NCBI GenBank assembly: GCA_964453115.1
Contig: CAYVRT010000008.1
Coordinates: 1 to 64,000 of the forward strand
Reading direction: 5' to 3'
Length of the DNA stretch: 64,000 bases
Origin: JAIWNK01 sp964453115
GTDB lineage: Bacteria > Chloroflexota > Anaerolineae > Anaerolineales > Anaerolineaceae
Part shown: piece after piece, positions 41,332-50,447 of the stretch
Layout: the number at the start of each line of letters is the position of its first letter
How positions within the stretch are numbered: the first letter of the stretch is position 1
The notes under the pieces: generated by a model
The model's database searches: none
Seen by the model: the letters and a program-made list of their open reading frames with translations, nothing else
What the model was told of the DNA's origin: nothing
Made by a program: the position numbers and the translations under genes

Positions 41332-42375
41332 TCAGGCCAGAAGGGCCTTTTTTGTGCGCCTTTTTTCGATTGCAATCAAAATCAGTGCCGCAACAAAGCA
41401 ACCGCAACCAACTAGCAGCACCAGGTCACCCAGCAAGGCAAACGCCACGGCAAACAGGCCAAACGCAACCGCCACAGCCAGCCCCTGCCAATGCCCCGAC
41501 AAGGAACGCAACAGCGCCCAACCATCCAGCAAGGTGCGGGCAATTGGACGCCGCGCCACCACAATCACCACCAGCATCAGGACAAGCTGAATCCACAACC
41601 CCGCTCCGCGTAACGGCAGGTTGACCAGCGCATGGGCAATCATGGTGGGCAGGAGCGAACGCGTGCGGTAAAAGATATAGCCCCAGGCCACGGCGCTCAG
41701 CAAAAGGCTGAGCATCATCCCCACGTTAAAAACGTTCAGCACCAGGTATTGACTGTGTGAAAAAGCGAACAAGAACGCCGTTGATACAATCGCTAACGGA
41801 GCGCCGAAATCTTCCTCCAGCCGGGTTTGCACATAGCCGCGGTAGAACACCTCTTCCAGAATTGGAATGAGGCCATAACTGCCAACCGCCATAAAAGCCC
41901 AAAACGCCGGCGTGCTCCAATCCAATTGATAGAGGGCCTCGCGCCATGCAATCTGCTCGCCCAGGGGCAGCAACGAATCGAGCAAAGAGAGCAGTTTGGG
42001 GAACAATTCAGCCACTGCAAACAGCAAAACCCCAACCTTCAACAATCGCCCGAATGAATGGCCTGCCAGTGTCAGGCCATGATGCGCCAAAGCGTGCCGC
42101 CGCCGCCAGCCACCAACTGCCAGCACCAACGCCATCCAGCCCGCATACTGACAAACCAACAAAACCAGCAAACGCCCGGTAATGCGCAGCAAATGCGCCT
42201 GTGTCAGGCCTGGCGTTATCTCTTGCAGGGGGTTTTGCAACGGGATGCCCAACAGGCTGCCAAACAAAGCAAACAAGGCATAGCCAAGCAATTGCCCGGC
42301 AGCATAGACGCCCAACACTTCCAAAATGGCGGCAATTTTTCGTTGAGCGGGACGAATCATTTGAGACGGGGCCAT
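41332..42375 (-). CDS. CPBP-family intramembrane metalloprotease
   Basis: The 347-residue protein has about nine membrane segments. The CPBP (Abi/Rce1-like) motifs are present: EEVFYRGYVQ (EExxxR), FAFSHSQY (second His motif) and PTMIAHALVNL (HxxxN). Such proteins include CAAX-type proteases and bacteriocin-immunity proteins; the substrate is unknown. An AGGAGAAG ribosome-binding site fixes the start. It is a single leftward gene, divergent from the copper-chaperone-like gene. Confidence 0.85.
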   Translation of the reverse strand: MAPSQMIRPAQRKIAAILEVLGVYAAGQLLGYALFALFGSLLGIPLQNPLQEITPGLTQAHLLRITGRLLVLLVCQYAGWMALVLAVGGWRRRHALAHHGLTLAGHSFGRLLKVGVLLFAVAELFPKLLSLLDSLLPLGEQIAWREALYQLDWSTPAFWAFMAVGSYGLIPILEEVFYRGYVQTRLEEDFGAPLAIVSTAFLFAFSHSQYLVLNVFNVGMMLSLLLSAVAWGYIFYRTRSLLPTMIAHALVNLPLRGAGLWIQLVLMLVVIVVARRPIARTLLDGWALLRSLSGHWQGLAVAVAFGLFAVAFALLGDLVLLVGCGCFVAALILIAIEKRRTKKALLA

Positions 42376-42477
42376 ACAACTTCTCCTCGAACGGGAATAT
42401 CTGTTCAGCGCTGAACGGATTCTTAACGTTCACCCCGGGCATTTTATTCGGTTTGCGGCCAATGTTGGAAGATAAAT

Positions 42478-42507
42478 TTGACAAAAGAGGTGAAGATTGC
42501 GTATAAT
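42478..42507 (+). promoter_or_regulatory. Strong sigma-70 type promoter of HMA-domain gene
   Basis: TTGACA (42478-42483), 18-nt spacer, TATAAT (42502-42507): both hexamers are consensus. I see no clear operator dyad for a copper-responsive regulator next to it. Confidence 0.75.
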
Positions 42508-42538
42508 GGATATATCTTCTAACAGAAAGGAACGCACC

Positions 42539-42751
42539 ATGAATCAACTCGAGCTTCACATTCCTGCCATTTCTTGCGGGCATTGTGTCCACACCATTCA
42601 AACCGAAATCGGCGACCTGCCCGGTGTACAATCTGTCCAGGGCGACCCGCAAACGAAAAAAGTACAGATCGTCTTTGGCCCGCCAACGACCGCCGAAGCC
42701 ATCATCACCCTGCTGCGCGAAATTCATTACCCACCAGAAACAGCGTCTTGA
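42539..42751 (+). CDS. Heavy-metal-associated (HMA) domain protein, CopZ-like
   Basis: A 70-residue single HMA domain: metal-binding loop PAISCGHCVHTI (CxxC) after strand 1 and the ferredoxin-like beta-alpha-beta-beta-alpha-beta pattern, with LPGVQSVQGDPQTKKVQIVF. It would chaperone Cu(I) or a similar soft metal in the cytoplasm. A GAAAGGAA ribosome-binding site sets the start. No copper ATPase lies beside it, and it is followed by a strong terminator, so it is monocistronic. Confidence 0.88.
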   Translation: MNQLELHIPAISCGHCVHTIQTEIGDLPGVQSVQGDPQTKKVQIVFGPPTTAEAIITLLREIHYPPETAS

Positions 42752-42823
42752 ATCGTCAAGAAAAACGATTTCATGATATGATTAACATGCCAGATGAGAG
42801 ACTGGCGTTTCTCCTTCTCGCCT

Positions 42824-42859
42824 GTGGAGGACGGTTCTCCCCGTCCTCCACGCTCTTTT
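42824..42859 (+). terminator. Rho-independent terminator after HMA gene
   Basis: A perfect 11-bp stem (GTGGAGGACGG/CCGTCCTCCAC) with a 6-nt loop, followed by GCTCTTTTA. Confidence 0.8.
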
Positions 42860-42864
42860 AATTG

Positions 42865-42873
42865 TGGTAGAAT
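42865..42873 (+). promoter_or_regulatory. tkt: Extended -10 promoter of pentose phosphate operon
   Basis: TGGTAGAAT (TG-n-TAGAAT) 33 nt before the tkt GTG start, right after the terminator. A GAGG ribosome-binding site follows at 42896-42899. Confidence 0.5.
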
Positions 42874-42906
42874 GAACGGCAAGACTCTTTTCAATGAGGT
42901 TGGTCC

Positions 42907-44919
42907 GTGACTACACCCCCCGATTTGCAAACCAAAGCCTTGTGGGCCTTACGTTTTCTTTCCGCCGATGGCGTACAGCAGGCCAATTCCGGCCATCCTG
43001 GGCTGCCGATGGGCGCCGCCGCCATTGCCTATACCATTTGGACGCGCCACCTGCGCCACAACCCGCTCAACCCGGGCTGGGTAGAGCGGGACCGCTTCAT
43101 CCTCTCTGGCGGGCATGGCTCGATGCTGCTTTACAGCCTGCTGCACCTGACCGGCTATGACCTGCCGCTGAGCGAATTGCAGGCCTTCCGGCAATGGGGC
43201 AGCCGCACACCCGGCCACCCTGAAGTGGGCCTGACCGCTGGGGTCGAAGTGACGACCGGCCCGCTCGGTCAGGGATTCGCCACCGGCGTTGGCCTGGCAA
43301 TTGCGGAGGCACAGCTTGCGGCGCGCTTCAACCGCCCCGGGCATGAAATCATCCGCCACTTCATTTATGCCATCGTCACCGATGGTGATTTGATGGAAGG
43401 CGTAACGTCCGAGGCCGCTTCGCTGGCCGGGCATTTGCAGCTCGGACAGCTCATCTACCTCTACGATGATAACCGCATCTCCATTGAAGGCAGCACCGAC
43501 CTGGCCTTCACCGAAGACCGCGCCGCCCGGTTTGCCGCCTATGGCTGGCAGGTGCTGCATGTCGCCGATGGCAACGATGTGGAAGCATTGGATGCCGCCA
43601 TCCAACAAGCCAAAACCGACCCGCGCCCCTCGCTCATCCTCTGCCGCACACACATTGGCTACGGGCTGCCCACCCGGCAGGACACAGCCAAAGCCCATGG
43701 CGAACCACCCGGCGATGCCGAACTGAACGCTGCCAAAGAGCGCGTGGGCTGGCCGATTGAGCCACGTTTTCACATCCCGGATGACGTGCTGGCCGAATAT
43801 CGCAAAGCACAGGGGCGCGGCGCAGCGCTGGAAGCCGAATGGCAATTGCGCTGGAGCGCCTACCAGGCTGCTGAGCCGCAACTAGCCGCCGAGCTTGCCC
43901 GGCGTTGGGCCGCAGCGCTGCCCGAAAACTGGTCGGAGGCCCTGCCCAACTTCCCCGCCGATGCCAAAGGCATGGCAACCCGCGCCGCTTCTGGCAAGGT
44001 GTTGAATGCCCTGGCCGCCACACTGCCCGAACTGACCGGCGGCTCTGCCGATTTGGCCCCTTCCACCAACACCTTGCTACAAGGCCAGCCCTCCTTCCAG
44101 GCCAATGAACGCAACGGGCGCAACCTGCATTTTGGCGTGCGCGAACATGGGATGGGTGCTGCCATCAATGGCATGGCCCTGCATGGTGGGCTGATGCCCT
44201 ATGGCGCCACCTTCCTCGTCTTTTCCGATTACATGCGCCCGGCCATTCGCCTCTCGGCACTCTCGCACATCCCCAGCATTTGGGTCTTCACCCATGATAG
44301 CATTGGCCTGGGCGAAGATGGCCCAACCCATCAACCCATTGAACACCTAGCCGCCTTGCGCGCCATCCCCAACCTGGTTGTGCTGCGCCCGGCCGATGCC
44401 AACGAAACCGCCGCAGCCTGGCAGGTTGCCATTGAACGGCGACACGCCCCCACCCTGCTGGCCCTCACCCGTCAGGCCGTCCCCACCCTCGATCGGCAGC
44501 AATTCGCCCCGGCGCAAGGCCTTGCACAGGGCGCCTACGTTCTGGCCGACCTGGGCAGCCGCCCGCCCCAACTTGTGCTGATGGCCTCCGGGTCTGAAGT
44601 TTCGCTCATTGTCCAGGCCGGGCAACAACTGGCAGCGGAAGGGCTGGGCATCCGGCTGGTTTCCTTCCCTAGCTGGGAACTGTTTGCCGCACAGGCCGAG
44701 TCCTACCGCTCGGCTGTCCTGCCGCCGCACCTGCCGCGCCTGGCCGTTGAGGCCGGCGTTTCGCTCGGCTGGGAACGCTGGACGGGCGGCAACGGTGCCG
44801 TTTTGGCCCTCGACCATTTCGGGGCTTCAGCGCCCTATCAAATCCTGTATGAACAATTTGGTCTCAGCGTGCCAGCCATCCTTGAACGCGCCCGGCAATT
44901 GCTGAACAAGGGAGAGTGA
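42907..44919 (+). CDS. tkt: Transketolase
   Basis: A 670-residue, full-length transketolase starting at GTG. N-terminal TPP domain: SGHPGLPMGAA, TTGPLGQGFATGVG and the Mg/TPP motif VTDGDLMEGVTSEA ending in DDNRIS. Central pyrimidine domain: GVREHGMGAAINGMALHGG with the catalytic Glu, and VFTHDSIGLGEDGPTHQPIE. It moves C2 units among sugar phosphates. It heads an operon with rpiB and tal/pgi, so almost the whole non-oxidative pentose phosphate pathway is co-expressed. Confidence 0.95.
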   Translation: MTTPPDLQTKALWALRFLSADGVQQANSGHPGLPMGAAAIAYTIWTRHLRHNPLNPGWVERDRFILSGGHGSMLLYSLLHLTGYDLPLSELQAFRQWGSRTPGHPEVGLTAGVEVTTGPLGQGFATGVGLAIAEAQLAARFNRPGHEIIRHFIYAIVTDGDLMEGVTSEAASLAGHLQLGQLIYLYDDNRISIEGSTDLAFTEDRAARFAAYGWQVLHVADGNDVEALDAAIQQAKTDPRPSLILCRTHIGYGLPTRQDTAKAHGEPPGDAELNAAKERVGWPIEPRFHIPDDVLAEYRKAQGRGAALEAEWQLRWSAYQAAEPQLAAELARRWAAALPENWSEALPNFPADAKGMATRAASGKVLNALAATLPELTGGSADLAPSTNTLLQGQPSFQANERNGRNLHFGVREHGMGAAINGMALHGGLMPYGATFLVFSDYMRPAIRLSALSHIPSIWVFTHDSIGLGEDGPTHQPIEHLAALRAIPNLVVLRPADANETAAAWQVAIERRHAPTLLALTRQAVPTLDRQQFAPAQGLAQGAYVLADLGSRPPQLVLMASGSEVSLIVQAGQQLAAEGLGIRLVSFPSWELFAAQAESYRSAVLPPHLPRLAVEAGVSLGWERWTGGNGAVLALDHFGASAPYQILYEQFGLSVPAILERARQLLNKGE

Positions 44920-44922
44920 ACC

Positions 44923-45378
44923 ATGCGAATCGCCATTGCCTGTGACCATGCGGGCTTTCCGCTCAAGGCAGCCGTCCTTGAAACCGTGCAGGCCGCCGGG
45001 CATACCGTGGTGGACCTTGGCACCCATAGCACCGCACCGGTAGATTACCCCGACTACGCCGAAAAGGCCGGGCGCGCCCTGCAACGCGGCGAGGCCGACC
45101 GCGCCATCCTGCTGTGCGGCTCGGGGGTTGGGGCCTGCATTGCCGCCAACAAAATGCAGGGCGTCTATGCCTGCCTGTGTCACGACACCTACTCGGCGCA
45201 TCAGGGCGTGGAGCATGACAACATGAACGCCCTCTGCCTGGGCGGACGTATCATCGGCATTGAACTGGTGAAAGAAATTGTGCGCGCCTTCCTATCGGTC
45301 GAATTTTCAACCGAAGAACGGCATCATCGGCGCGTGGGAAAGATCCTGCAACTAGAAAGCGAGAGAATGACCCCATGA
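44923..45378 (+). CDS. rpiB: Ribose 5-phosphate isomerase B
   Basis: A 151-residue RpiB/LacAB-family protein: IACDHAGFPLK at the start (Asp8, His9), DYPDYAEKA, catalytic Cys65 in LLCGSGVGACIAANK, and DNMNALCLGGRIIG. It interconverts ribulose- and ribose-5-phosphate. It is 3 nt from tkt and overlaps the next gene by 4 nt. Confidence 0.95.
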   Translation: MRIAIACDHAGFPLKAAVLETVQAAGHTVVDLGTHSTAPVDYPDYAEKAGRALQRGEADRAILLCGSGVGACIAANKMQGVYACLCHDTYSAHQGVEHDNMNALCLGGRIIGIELVKEIVRAFLSVEFSTEERHHRRVGKILQLESERMTP

Positions 45379-48113
45379 ACAACAGTCAGAAATTATTCGC
45401 AGCCGGTCAATCCATCTGGTATGACAACATCCAACGCAGCAGCCTGAAGAACGGCGAATTGGCCGGGAAAATTGAGCGAGGTGAGATACGCGGCATCACC
45501 TCCAACCCCAGCATCTTTCATCAAGCCATTGCCAGAAGCAGCGATTATGACTCCGCCCTGCGCCCGATGGCCTGGGCTGGCTGGAATGCTGAGGAAATTT
45601 ATACCCAATTGACAGTTGAGGATATTCAGGCCGCGGCCGACCTCTTCCTGCCGCTCTACCAATCCAGTCAGGGCGGAGATGGCTATGTCAGCCTGGAAGT
45701 CAGCCCATTGCTTGCCCGGCATGGCGAGGCCACCCTGGCCGAGGCGCGCCGCCTCTGGTCACTGGTAGACCGGCCCAACTTGATGATCAAAATTCCGGCC
45801 ACAGCCGAAGGCCTGCCGGCCATTCGGCGCGCCATTGCGGCGGGGATGAATGTCAACGTCACACTCATCTTTGCCCTCTCACGCTATCGCGAAGTGATGG
45901 AAGCCTATCTATCCGGGCTGGAAGACCGCCTGGCTGCCGGGCTGCCGCTGGGCGGGGTTGCCTCGGTGGCCTCGTTCTTCGTCTCGCGGCTGGATAGCAA
46001 ACTGGACCCGCAGCTGAACCAGCGCGGCGCAAGCGCCTTGCTGGGCAAAGCCGCGGTTGCCAACTCGCGCCTGGCCTACGAACTGTTCTGCCAAACCTTC
46101 AGCGGTGAACGCTGGCAAAAACTAGCCGCTGCCGGCGCCCAGCCGCAACGCCCGCTCTGGGCCTCCACCAGCACCAAAAACCCGGCCTACCCCGACACAT
46201 TGTATGTAGATCATCTGGTCGCCGAGCAAACTGTCAACACCATTCCGCCGGCCACGCTCAAGGCCCTGCTCAAAAACGGCCAAACCCGGCCCGCCATCCT
46301 GGATCATTTGCAAGATGCCCATCAGGTGCTGGCTGATATTGAAGCCCAAGGCCTCTCGTTGGCAGAGGCCACCGCTGAACTGGAAGAGGAGGGGGTGCGC
46401 GCCTTTGGCGATGCCTTTACCGCCCTGCTGCAAACGATTGAAGAACGCCGCGCTGCCGCCCAGGCCGAACTGGCCGAACTGGCCCAGGCAATCACCGAAC
46501 GGGTGAAAACCCTGGCCCAGGCCAAAGCTGCCCAACGCCTGGCCGAAAGCGACCCAACCTTCTGGACGGATGACAGCAACGCCCATGCCGAAATTCGCAA
46601 CCGGCTGGGCTGGCTGCACGCACCGCAGCGCAGCCGCGCCCTGCTGCCAGAATTGAACGGCTTCCTGACCAGCTGCCAGGCCGAAGGCATCACCCATGCC
46701 CTGCTGCTTGGCATGGGCGGCTCTTCGCTCGCCCCCGAGGTGCTCAGCCTCATCGGTCACACCCAGGGCCTGAAACTCACCATCCTCGATTCCACCGACC
46801 CGGCGCAGGTGCGTGCCGCGGCCGGGCGGGCGGCCTTTGGCCGCACCCTGTTCATCGTCTCCAGCAAATCTGGCAGCACCAGCGAAGTGAATGCCTTTTT
46901 GGATTATTTCTGGTCTCGCGCCCAAAGCGCACTTGGCCCCAATCGCGCCCCGCAACACTTCATCGCCATCACCGACCCCGGCACCAGCCTGGAAAAAATG
47001 GCGCTCGAACGCCGCTTCCGCAAAGTCTTCCAGGCCGACCCGAGTGTGGGTGGGCGCTATTCTGCCCTGACCGCCTTTGGCATTGTCCCGGCAGCGCTGA
47101 TGGGCCTCGACCCGGCCGCCCTGCTCGATAGCAGCCAGGCAATGGCTGCCGAATGCGCCCCCGAACAACCCGCCGGACGGAACCCCGGCCTGGTGCTTGG
47201 TGCCATCCTCGGGCAGGCCGCACTGCAAGGCCGCGACAAGCTCACCATCCTCGCCGACCCGGCGCTCAAATCTTTTGGCTCCTGGCTGGAACAGCTGATT
47301 GCTGAAAGCAGCGGCAAGCTAGGCAAAGGCATTGTGCCAGTGGACCAGGAAGCCCTCTTGGATGGGCGAAGCTATGGCCCCGACCGGCTCTTCATCTACT
47401 TGCGCCGCACGGGCGCATTGCAACCCGCCATCCGCCGCTTGCAGGCTGCCGGACAGCCCGCATTGACCCTCGACCTGCCGGATGATGTTGCGCTGGCGGC
47501 TGCCTTCTACCAGTGGGAATATGCCACCGCGATTGCTTGCGCCGTGTTGGGCGTCAATGCCTTCGATCAGCCCGATGTGCAAAGCAACAAAACCATCACC
47601 CAGCAGAAAATTAAAACCTACCAGCAAAGCGGACAACTGGATGAAGGGCAACCAACCTGGCAAGGAGCAGGCGGGCGCGTTTATGGCCCGGCCTGTAGCG
47701 GCCTGAGCAGCGCCCGCACACTGGCCGAGGTCGTGCAGTGCTTCCTCGAACAGCAGCGCCCCGGCGATTACATTGCCATCAATGCCTACCTGCCGCGCAA
47801 CCCACAAATGCAGGCCCGCTTGCAACGTCTGCGCACCGCCATCCAATTGCGTTACCGGCGCGCCACAACGCTCGGCTTTGGGCCGCGTTTCCTGCATTCC
47901 ACCGGCCAACTGCACAAAGGCGGCCCCAATAGCGGGCTTTTCTTGCAGATTACAGCCGACCCCGGCGTAGATTTTGATATTCCTGGGCAGGGCATGAGTT
48001 TTGGCGTGCTGGAACGCGCCCAGGCCCTCGGCGATTTAGAAGTACTGCTCCAGCGCGGGCGGCGCGCCCTGCGCATCCATCTCACCGATGGCACCCTGGA
48101 AGACCTGATCTAA
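45375..48113 (+). CDS. Bifunctional transaldolase / glucose-6-phosphate isomerase
   Basis: The 912-residue fusion has an N-terminal transaldolase (about 1-370: SIWYDNIQR, ITSNPSIFHQAI, Schiff-base Lys139 in LMIKIPAT, STSTKNPAYPD) and a C-terminal phosphoglucose isomerase domain (about 390-912: LLGMGGSSLAPEVL, IVSSKSGSTSEVN, FGPRFLHSTGQLHKGG). Such Tal-Pgi fusions occur in several bacterial lineages, including Chloroflexota and actinobacterial or cyanobacterial relatives. One polypeptide would return sedoheptulose/erythrose products to fructose-6-phosphate and equilibrate it with glucose-6-phosphate. It is the last gene of the operon and is followed by a strong terminator. Confidence 0.95.
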   Translation: MNNSQKLFAAGQSIWYDNIQRSSLKNGELAGKIERGEIRGITSNPSIFHQAIARSSDYDSALRPMAWAGWNAEEIYTQLTVEDIQAAADLFLPLYQSSQGGDGYVSLEVSPLLARHGEATLAEARRLWSLVDRPNLMIKIPATAEGLPAIRRAIAAGMNVNVTLIFALSRYREVMEAYLSGLEDRLAAGLPLGGVASVASFFVSRLDSKLDPQLNQRGASALLGKAAVANSRLAYELFCQTFSGERWQKLAAAGAQPQRPLWASTSTKNPAYPDTLYVDHLVAEQTVNTIPPATLKALLKNGQTRPAILDHLQDAHQVLADIEAQGLSLAEATAELEEEGVRAFGDAFTALLQTIEERRAAAQAELAELAQAITERVKTLAQAKAAQRLAESDPTFWTDDSNAHAEIRNRLGWLHAPQRSRALLPELNGFLTSCQAEGITHALLLGMGGSSLAPEVLSLIGHTQGLKLTILDSTDPAQVRAAAGRAAFGRTLFIVSSKSGSTSEVNAFLDYFWSRAQSALGPNRAPQHFIAITDPGTSLEKMALERRFRKVFQADPSVGGRYSALTAFGIVPAALMGLDPAALLDSSQAMAAECAPEQPAGRNPGLVLGAILGQAALQGRDKLTILADPALKSFGSWLEQLIAESSGKLGKGIVPVDQEALLDGRSYGPDRLFIYLRRTGALQPAIRRLQAAGQPALTLDLPDDVALAAAFYQWEYATAIACAVLGVNAFDQPDVQSNKTITQQKIKTYQQSGQLDEGQPTWQGAGGRVYGPACSGLSSARTLAEVVQCFLEQQRPGDYIAINAYLPRNPQMQARLQRLRTAIQLRYRRATTLGFGPRFLHSTGQLHKGGPNSGLFLQITADPGVDFDIPGQGMSFGVLERAQALGDLEVLLQRGRRALRIHLTDGTLEDLI

Positions 48114-48121
48114 CCCCACCC

Positions 48122-48160
48122 CTGCCCTCCGCACAACGGAGGGCAGCTTATTTTATTTTA
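48122..48160 (+). terminator. Rho-independent terminator after pentose phosphate operon
   Basis: A perfect 10-bp stem (CTGCCCTCCG/CGGAGGGCAG), 5-nt loop CACAA, then CTTATTTTATTTT. Confidence 0.88.
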
Positions 48161-48175
48161 ATCTAAAAAACAGGG

Positions 48176-48181
48176 TATAAT
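48176..48181 (+). promoter_or_regulatory. -10 box of SPT-like gene
   Basis: TATAAT 59 nt before the ATG at 48241, which has an AGAGG ribosome-binding site. No good -35 was seen. Confidence 0.5.
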
Positions 48182-48240
48182 CAAATACTTTTATTCGCCG
48201 TCGAACAACGACGGACTCGTTCATTCCACAGAGGTTAACG

Positions 48241-49419
48241 ATGGACCTTTTTGAAAAATGTTTCGGCTATACCGAGGCCAAAGAAGCGATGCGGACAGGC
48301 ATCTATCCGTTCTTCATCCCCATGACCGAAAATGAAGGCAGCGAGACGATCTTTCAGGGTCGGCGGCTGATTATGTGCGGGTCGAACAATTATCTGGGGT
48401 TGACCACGCACCCCAAGGTGCGCGAGGCGGCCAAAGCCGCCATTGACCGGTTCGGCACAAGCTGCACCGGGTCGCGCTTCCTGAACGGGACGCTCGAACT
48501 GCACGAACAGCTGGAACACGAACTGGCCGAATGGGTCGGCAAGCAGGCTGCCCTGGTCTTTTCGACCGGCATGCAAGTCAATCTTGGCACGGTCAGTTCC
48601 CTCATTGGACGGGATGATTTCGTCATCCTGGATAAAGATGACCACGCCAGCATTGTGGATGGGGCGCGCCTGGGCTATGGCAAAATTGAACGCTTCCGGC
48701 ACAACGACATCTCGCACCTGGAGCGGGTTTTGAATTCCTTGCCGCAGGAAGGCGGCAAACTGCTCGTGGTGGATGGCCTGTTCAGCATGGAAGGCGACCT
48801 GGCCGACCTGCCCAACATCCTCCCGCTGGCGCGCAAGCACAACGTGCGCGTGATGGTGGATGATGCGCATGGCATGGGAGTGCTTGGGGGTGGGCGCGGC
48901 ACAGCTGCACACTTCGGCATGACCGAACAGGTAGACCTGATCATGTCCACCTTCAGCAAATCGTTCGCCTCGCTGGGCGGGTTCATCGCCGGCGATGAGC
49001 CTGTCATCCACTACATCAAACACCATGCCCGGGCCCTGATCTTCAGCGCCAGCATCCCCGCCTCGAATGCCGCAGCCGCCCTGGCTGCGCTGCAAGTCAT
49101 GCGCGCTGAACCAGAACGGATTGAGCGCCTCAACCAGAACGCCGAAAAAATGCGCAAAGGCTACCGCTCGCTGGGCTTCGATATCGGTCACTCTGTCACA
49201 CCGGTTGTTCCAATCATCATCGGCGATGACCAGAAAACCTTCCTGATGTGGAAATTGCTATTTGAGGCCGGGGTATTTGTCAACCCAGTCATCAGTCCGG
49301 CGGTTGCCCCCGGGCGGCAGTTGCTGCGCACCAGCTACATGGCAACCCACACCGACGAACAGCTCGACCGGGTCTTAGAAATCTTTGCCCAGGTTGGCAA
49401 ACAGGTTGGCGTCATCTAA
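48241..49419 (+). CDS. Serine-palmitoyltransferase-like alpha-oxoamine synthase
   Basis: A 392-residue PLP enzyme: GSNNYLGLTTHPKV, TGSRFLNGTLELHEQLE, His135 (stacking), VMVDDAHGMGVLG, and the Schiff-base Lys240 in STFSKSFASLGGFIAGD. Databases may name this glycine C-acetyltransferase, but the N-terminal YPFFIPMTENEG pattern, the SRFLNGT segment and FSKSFASLGGF, as I remember them, are closest to bacterial serine palmitoyltransferases of the Bacteroidota type. If so, it makes 3-ketosphinganine from serine and palmitoyl-CoA. No threonine dehydrogenase (Kbl partner) or acyl carrier gene is adjacent. It is monocistronic with its own promoter and terminator. Confidence 0.8.
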   Translation: MDLFEKCFGYTEAKEAMRTGIYPFFIPMTENEGSETIFQGRRLIMCGSNNYLGLTTHPKVREAAKAAIDRFGTSCTGSRFLNGTLELHEQLEHELAEWVGKQAALVFSTGMQVNLGTVSSLIGRDDFVILDKDDHASIVDGARLGYGKIERFRHNDISHLERVLNSLPQEGGKLLVVDGLFSMEGDLADLPNILPLARKHNVRVMVDDAHGMGVLGGGRGTAAHFGMTEQVDLIMSTFSKSFASLGGFIAGDEPVIHYIKHHARALIFSASIPASNAAAALAALQVMRAEPERIERLNQNAEKMRKGYRSLGFDIGHSVTPVVPIIIGDDQKTFLMWKLLFEAGVFVNPVISPAVAPGRQLLRTSYMATHTDEQLDRVLEIFAQVGKQVGVI

Positions 49420-49428
49420 CAAGCTCTG

Positions 49429-49465
49429 AAAAAGAATGGGGCGGGCCAAACAAGCCCGCCCCATT
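49429..49465. terminator. Bidirectional terminator between SPT-like gene and degV
   Basis: A perfect 12-bp stem (AATGGGGCGGGC/GCCCGCCCCATT), 7-nt loop. Reading leftward it is followed by CTTTTTC, so it is strongest for the degV gene; it also lies 15 nt after the plus-strand stop. Confidence 0.82.
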
Positions 49466-49475
49466 GCATTGCTGC

Positions 49476-50312
49476 TCATTGAACAAAATAAATCAGCCCA
49501 ATCGTATCGGGGCCGCAATGACTTGCAATGGTAGCACCGGCATAGGCTGTGTGAATCTCACCAATCTCGGCGCGTTTGCGCAATTCCTCGGCCAGGTAGC
49601 GCGCATCTTCATCACAGCCGGTGTGGGTAATGAAAACACGCTGCAAATCAATCTTGGGCAGATGGCTGCTGAAATCCTCCAGGATCGAATTGAGTGCCTT
49701 TTTGCGCGAACCGCCAATTTTCTCCTTCACGCCCAGCGTCCCATCCGGACGCACCTCAATCACCGGGCGGATGCGCAACAAGCTGCCAACAACATGCTGC
49801 ATGGCCGAACAGCGCCCCCCCTTGTAGAGATAATCGAGCGTATCAATCACAAAGGTTGTGTGGAGCTTTGGCACCAAGGCTTCAATGCGCGCCTTGATTT
49901 CAGCCCCCGAAAGGCCCTCGTCGCGCAGTTCCGCAGCCTTTAGCACCAACAACCCGATTCCGCTGGAAAGATTGAACGAATCAATCACATGTACGGGCGG
50001 CAACCCTTCTGGGCGGGCCTGCGCGGCAAGCGTTGCGTTCGGTGTTGTGGCCGAAAGCCTGGCAGAAATACCAATAAAGATAATTTCGTTTGGAGAATCA
50101 AAAAACTCGATGAAATCACCCATCGGAGGGGCGGAGGTCTTTGGCAATTCACCATGTTGCTGCACTTCAGCGAACAATTCATTCAGGCTCAATTCTCCAT
50201 CGCGAACGTTCCGCCCATGGATATAGACCTGTAACGGAATGACACGGATGCCAAACCGTTTCCGAAGCTCTGCACTCAGGTCAGAGCAGCTATCAGTTGT
50301 GATGTCAATCAT
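49476..50312 (-). CDS. DegV-family fatty-acid-binding protein
   Basis: A 278-residue DegV-family protein: DITTDSCSDLS at the start, LPKTSAPPMGDF, VIDSFNLSSGIGLLV and TLDYLYKGGRCS, ending SHCGPDTIGLIY. The family (FakB in staphylococci) binds a fatty acid for phosphorylation by a FakA-type kinase; no kinase gene is in the window. It lies convergent to the SPT-like gene, which also consumes acyl chains, but this neighbourhood alone does not prove a link. Confidence 0.9.
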   Translation of the reverse strand: MIDITTDSCSDLSAELRKRFGIRVIPLQVYIHGRNVRDGELSLNELFAEVQQHGELPKTSAPPMGDFIEFFDSPNEIIFIGISARLSATTPNATLAAQARPEGLPPVHVIDSFNLSSGIGLLVLKAAELRDEGLSGAEIKARIEALVPKLHTTFVIDTLDYLYKGGRCSAMQHVVGSLLRIRPVIEVRPDGTLGVKEKIGGSRKKALNSILEDFSSHLPKIDLQRVFITHTGCDEDARYLAEELRKRAEIGEIHTAYAGATIASHCGPDTIGLIYFVQ

Positions 50313-50354
50313 GCTACCCTCAAAGAAAATAACAAAAACGAATGCGTTCTGTTA

Positions 50355-50360
50355 ATTATA
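50355..50360 (-). promoter_or_regulatory. -10 box of degV
   Basis: TATAAT on the minus strand, 42 nt before the ATG at 50312, just downstream of the preceding gene's terminator. Confidence 0.5.
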
Positions 50361-50383
50361 GCACATCCAACAAGCCCCCTTGA

Positions 50384-50420
50384 AAAACCAAAAATCCCTG
50401 GGCCCCCGCCAGGGATTTTT
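50384..50420 (-). terminator. Rho-independent terminator of membrane-protein gene
   Basis: A 12-bp stem (AAAAATCCCTGG with its complement), 7-nt loop, followed leftward by GGTTTTTC. It lies 28 nt after the stop at 50448. Confidence 0.8.
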
Positions 50421-50447
50421 GGAGAGAGAGGAGATATGGGTTGCTTT

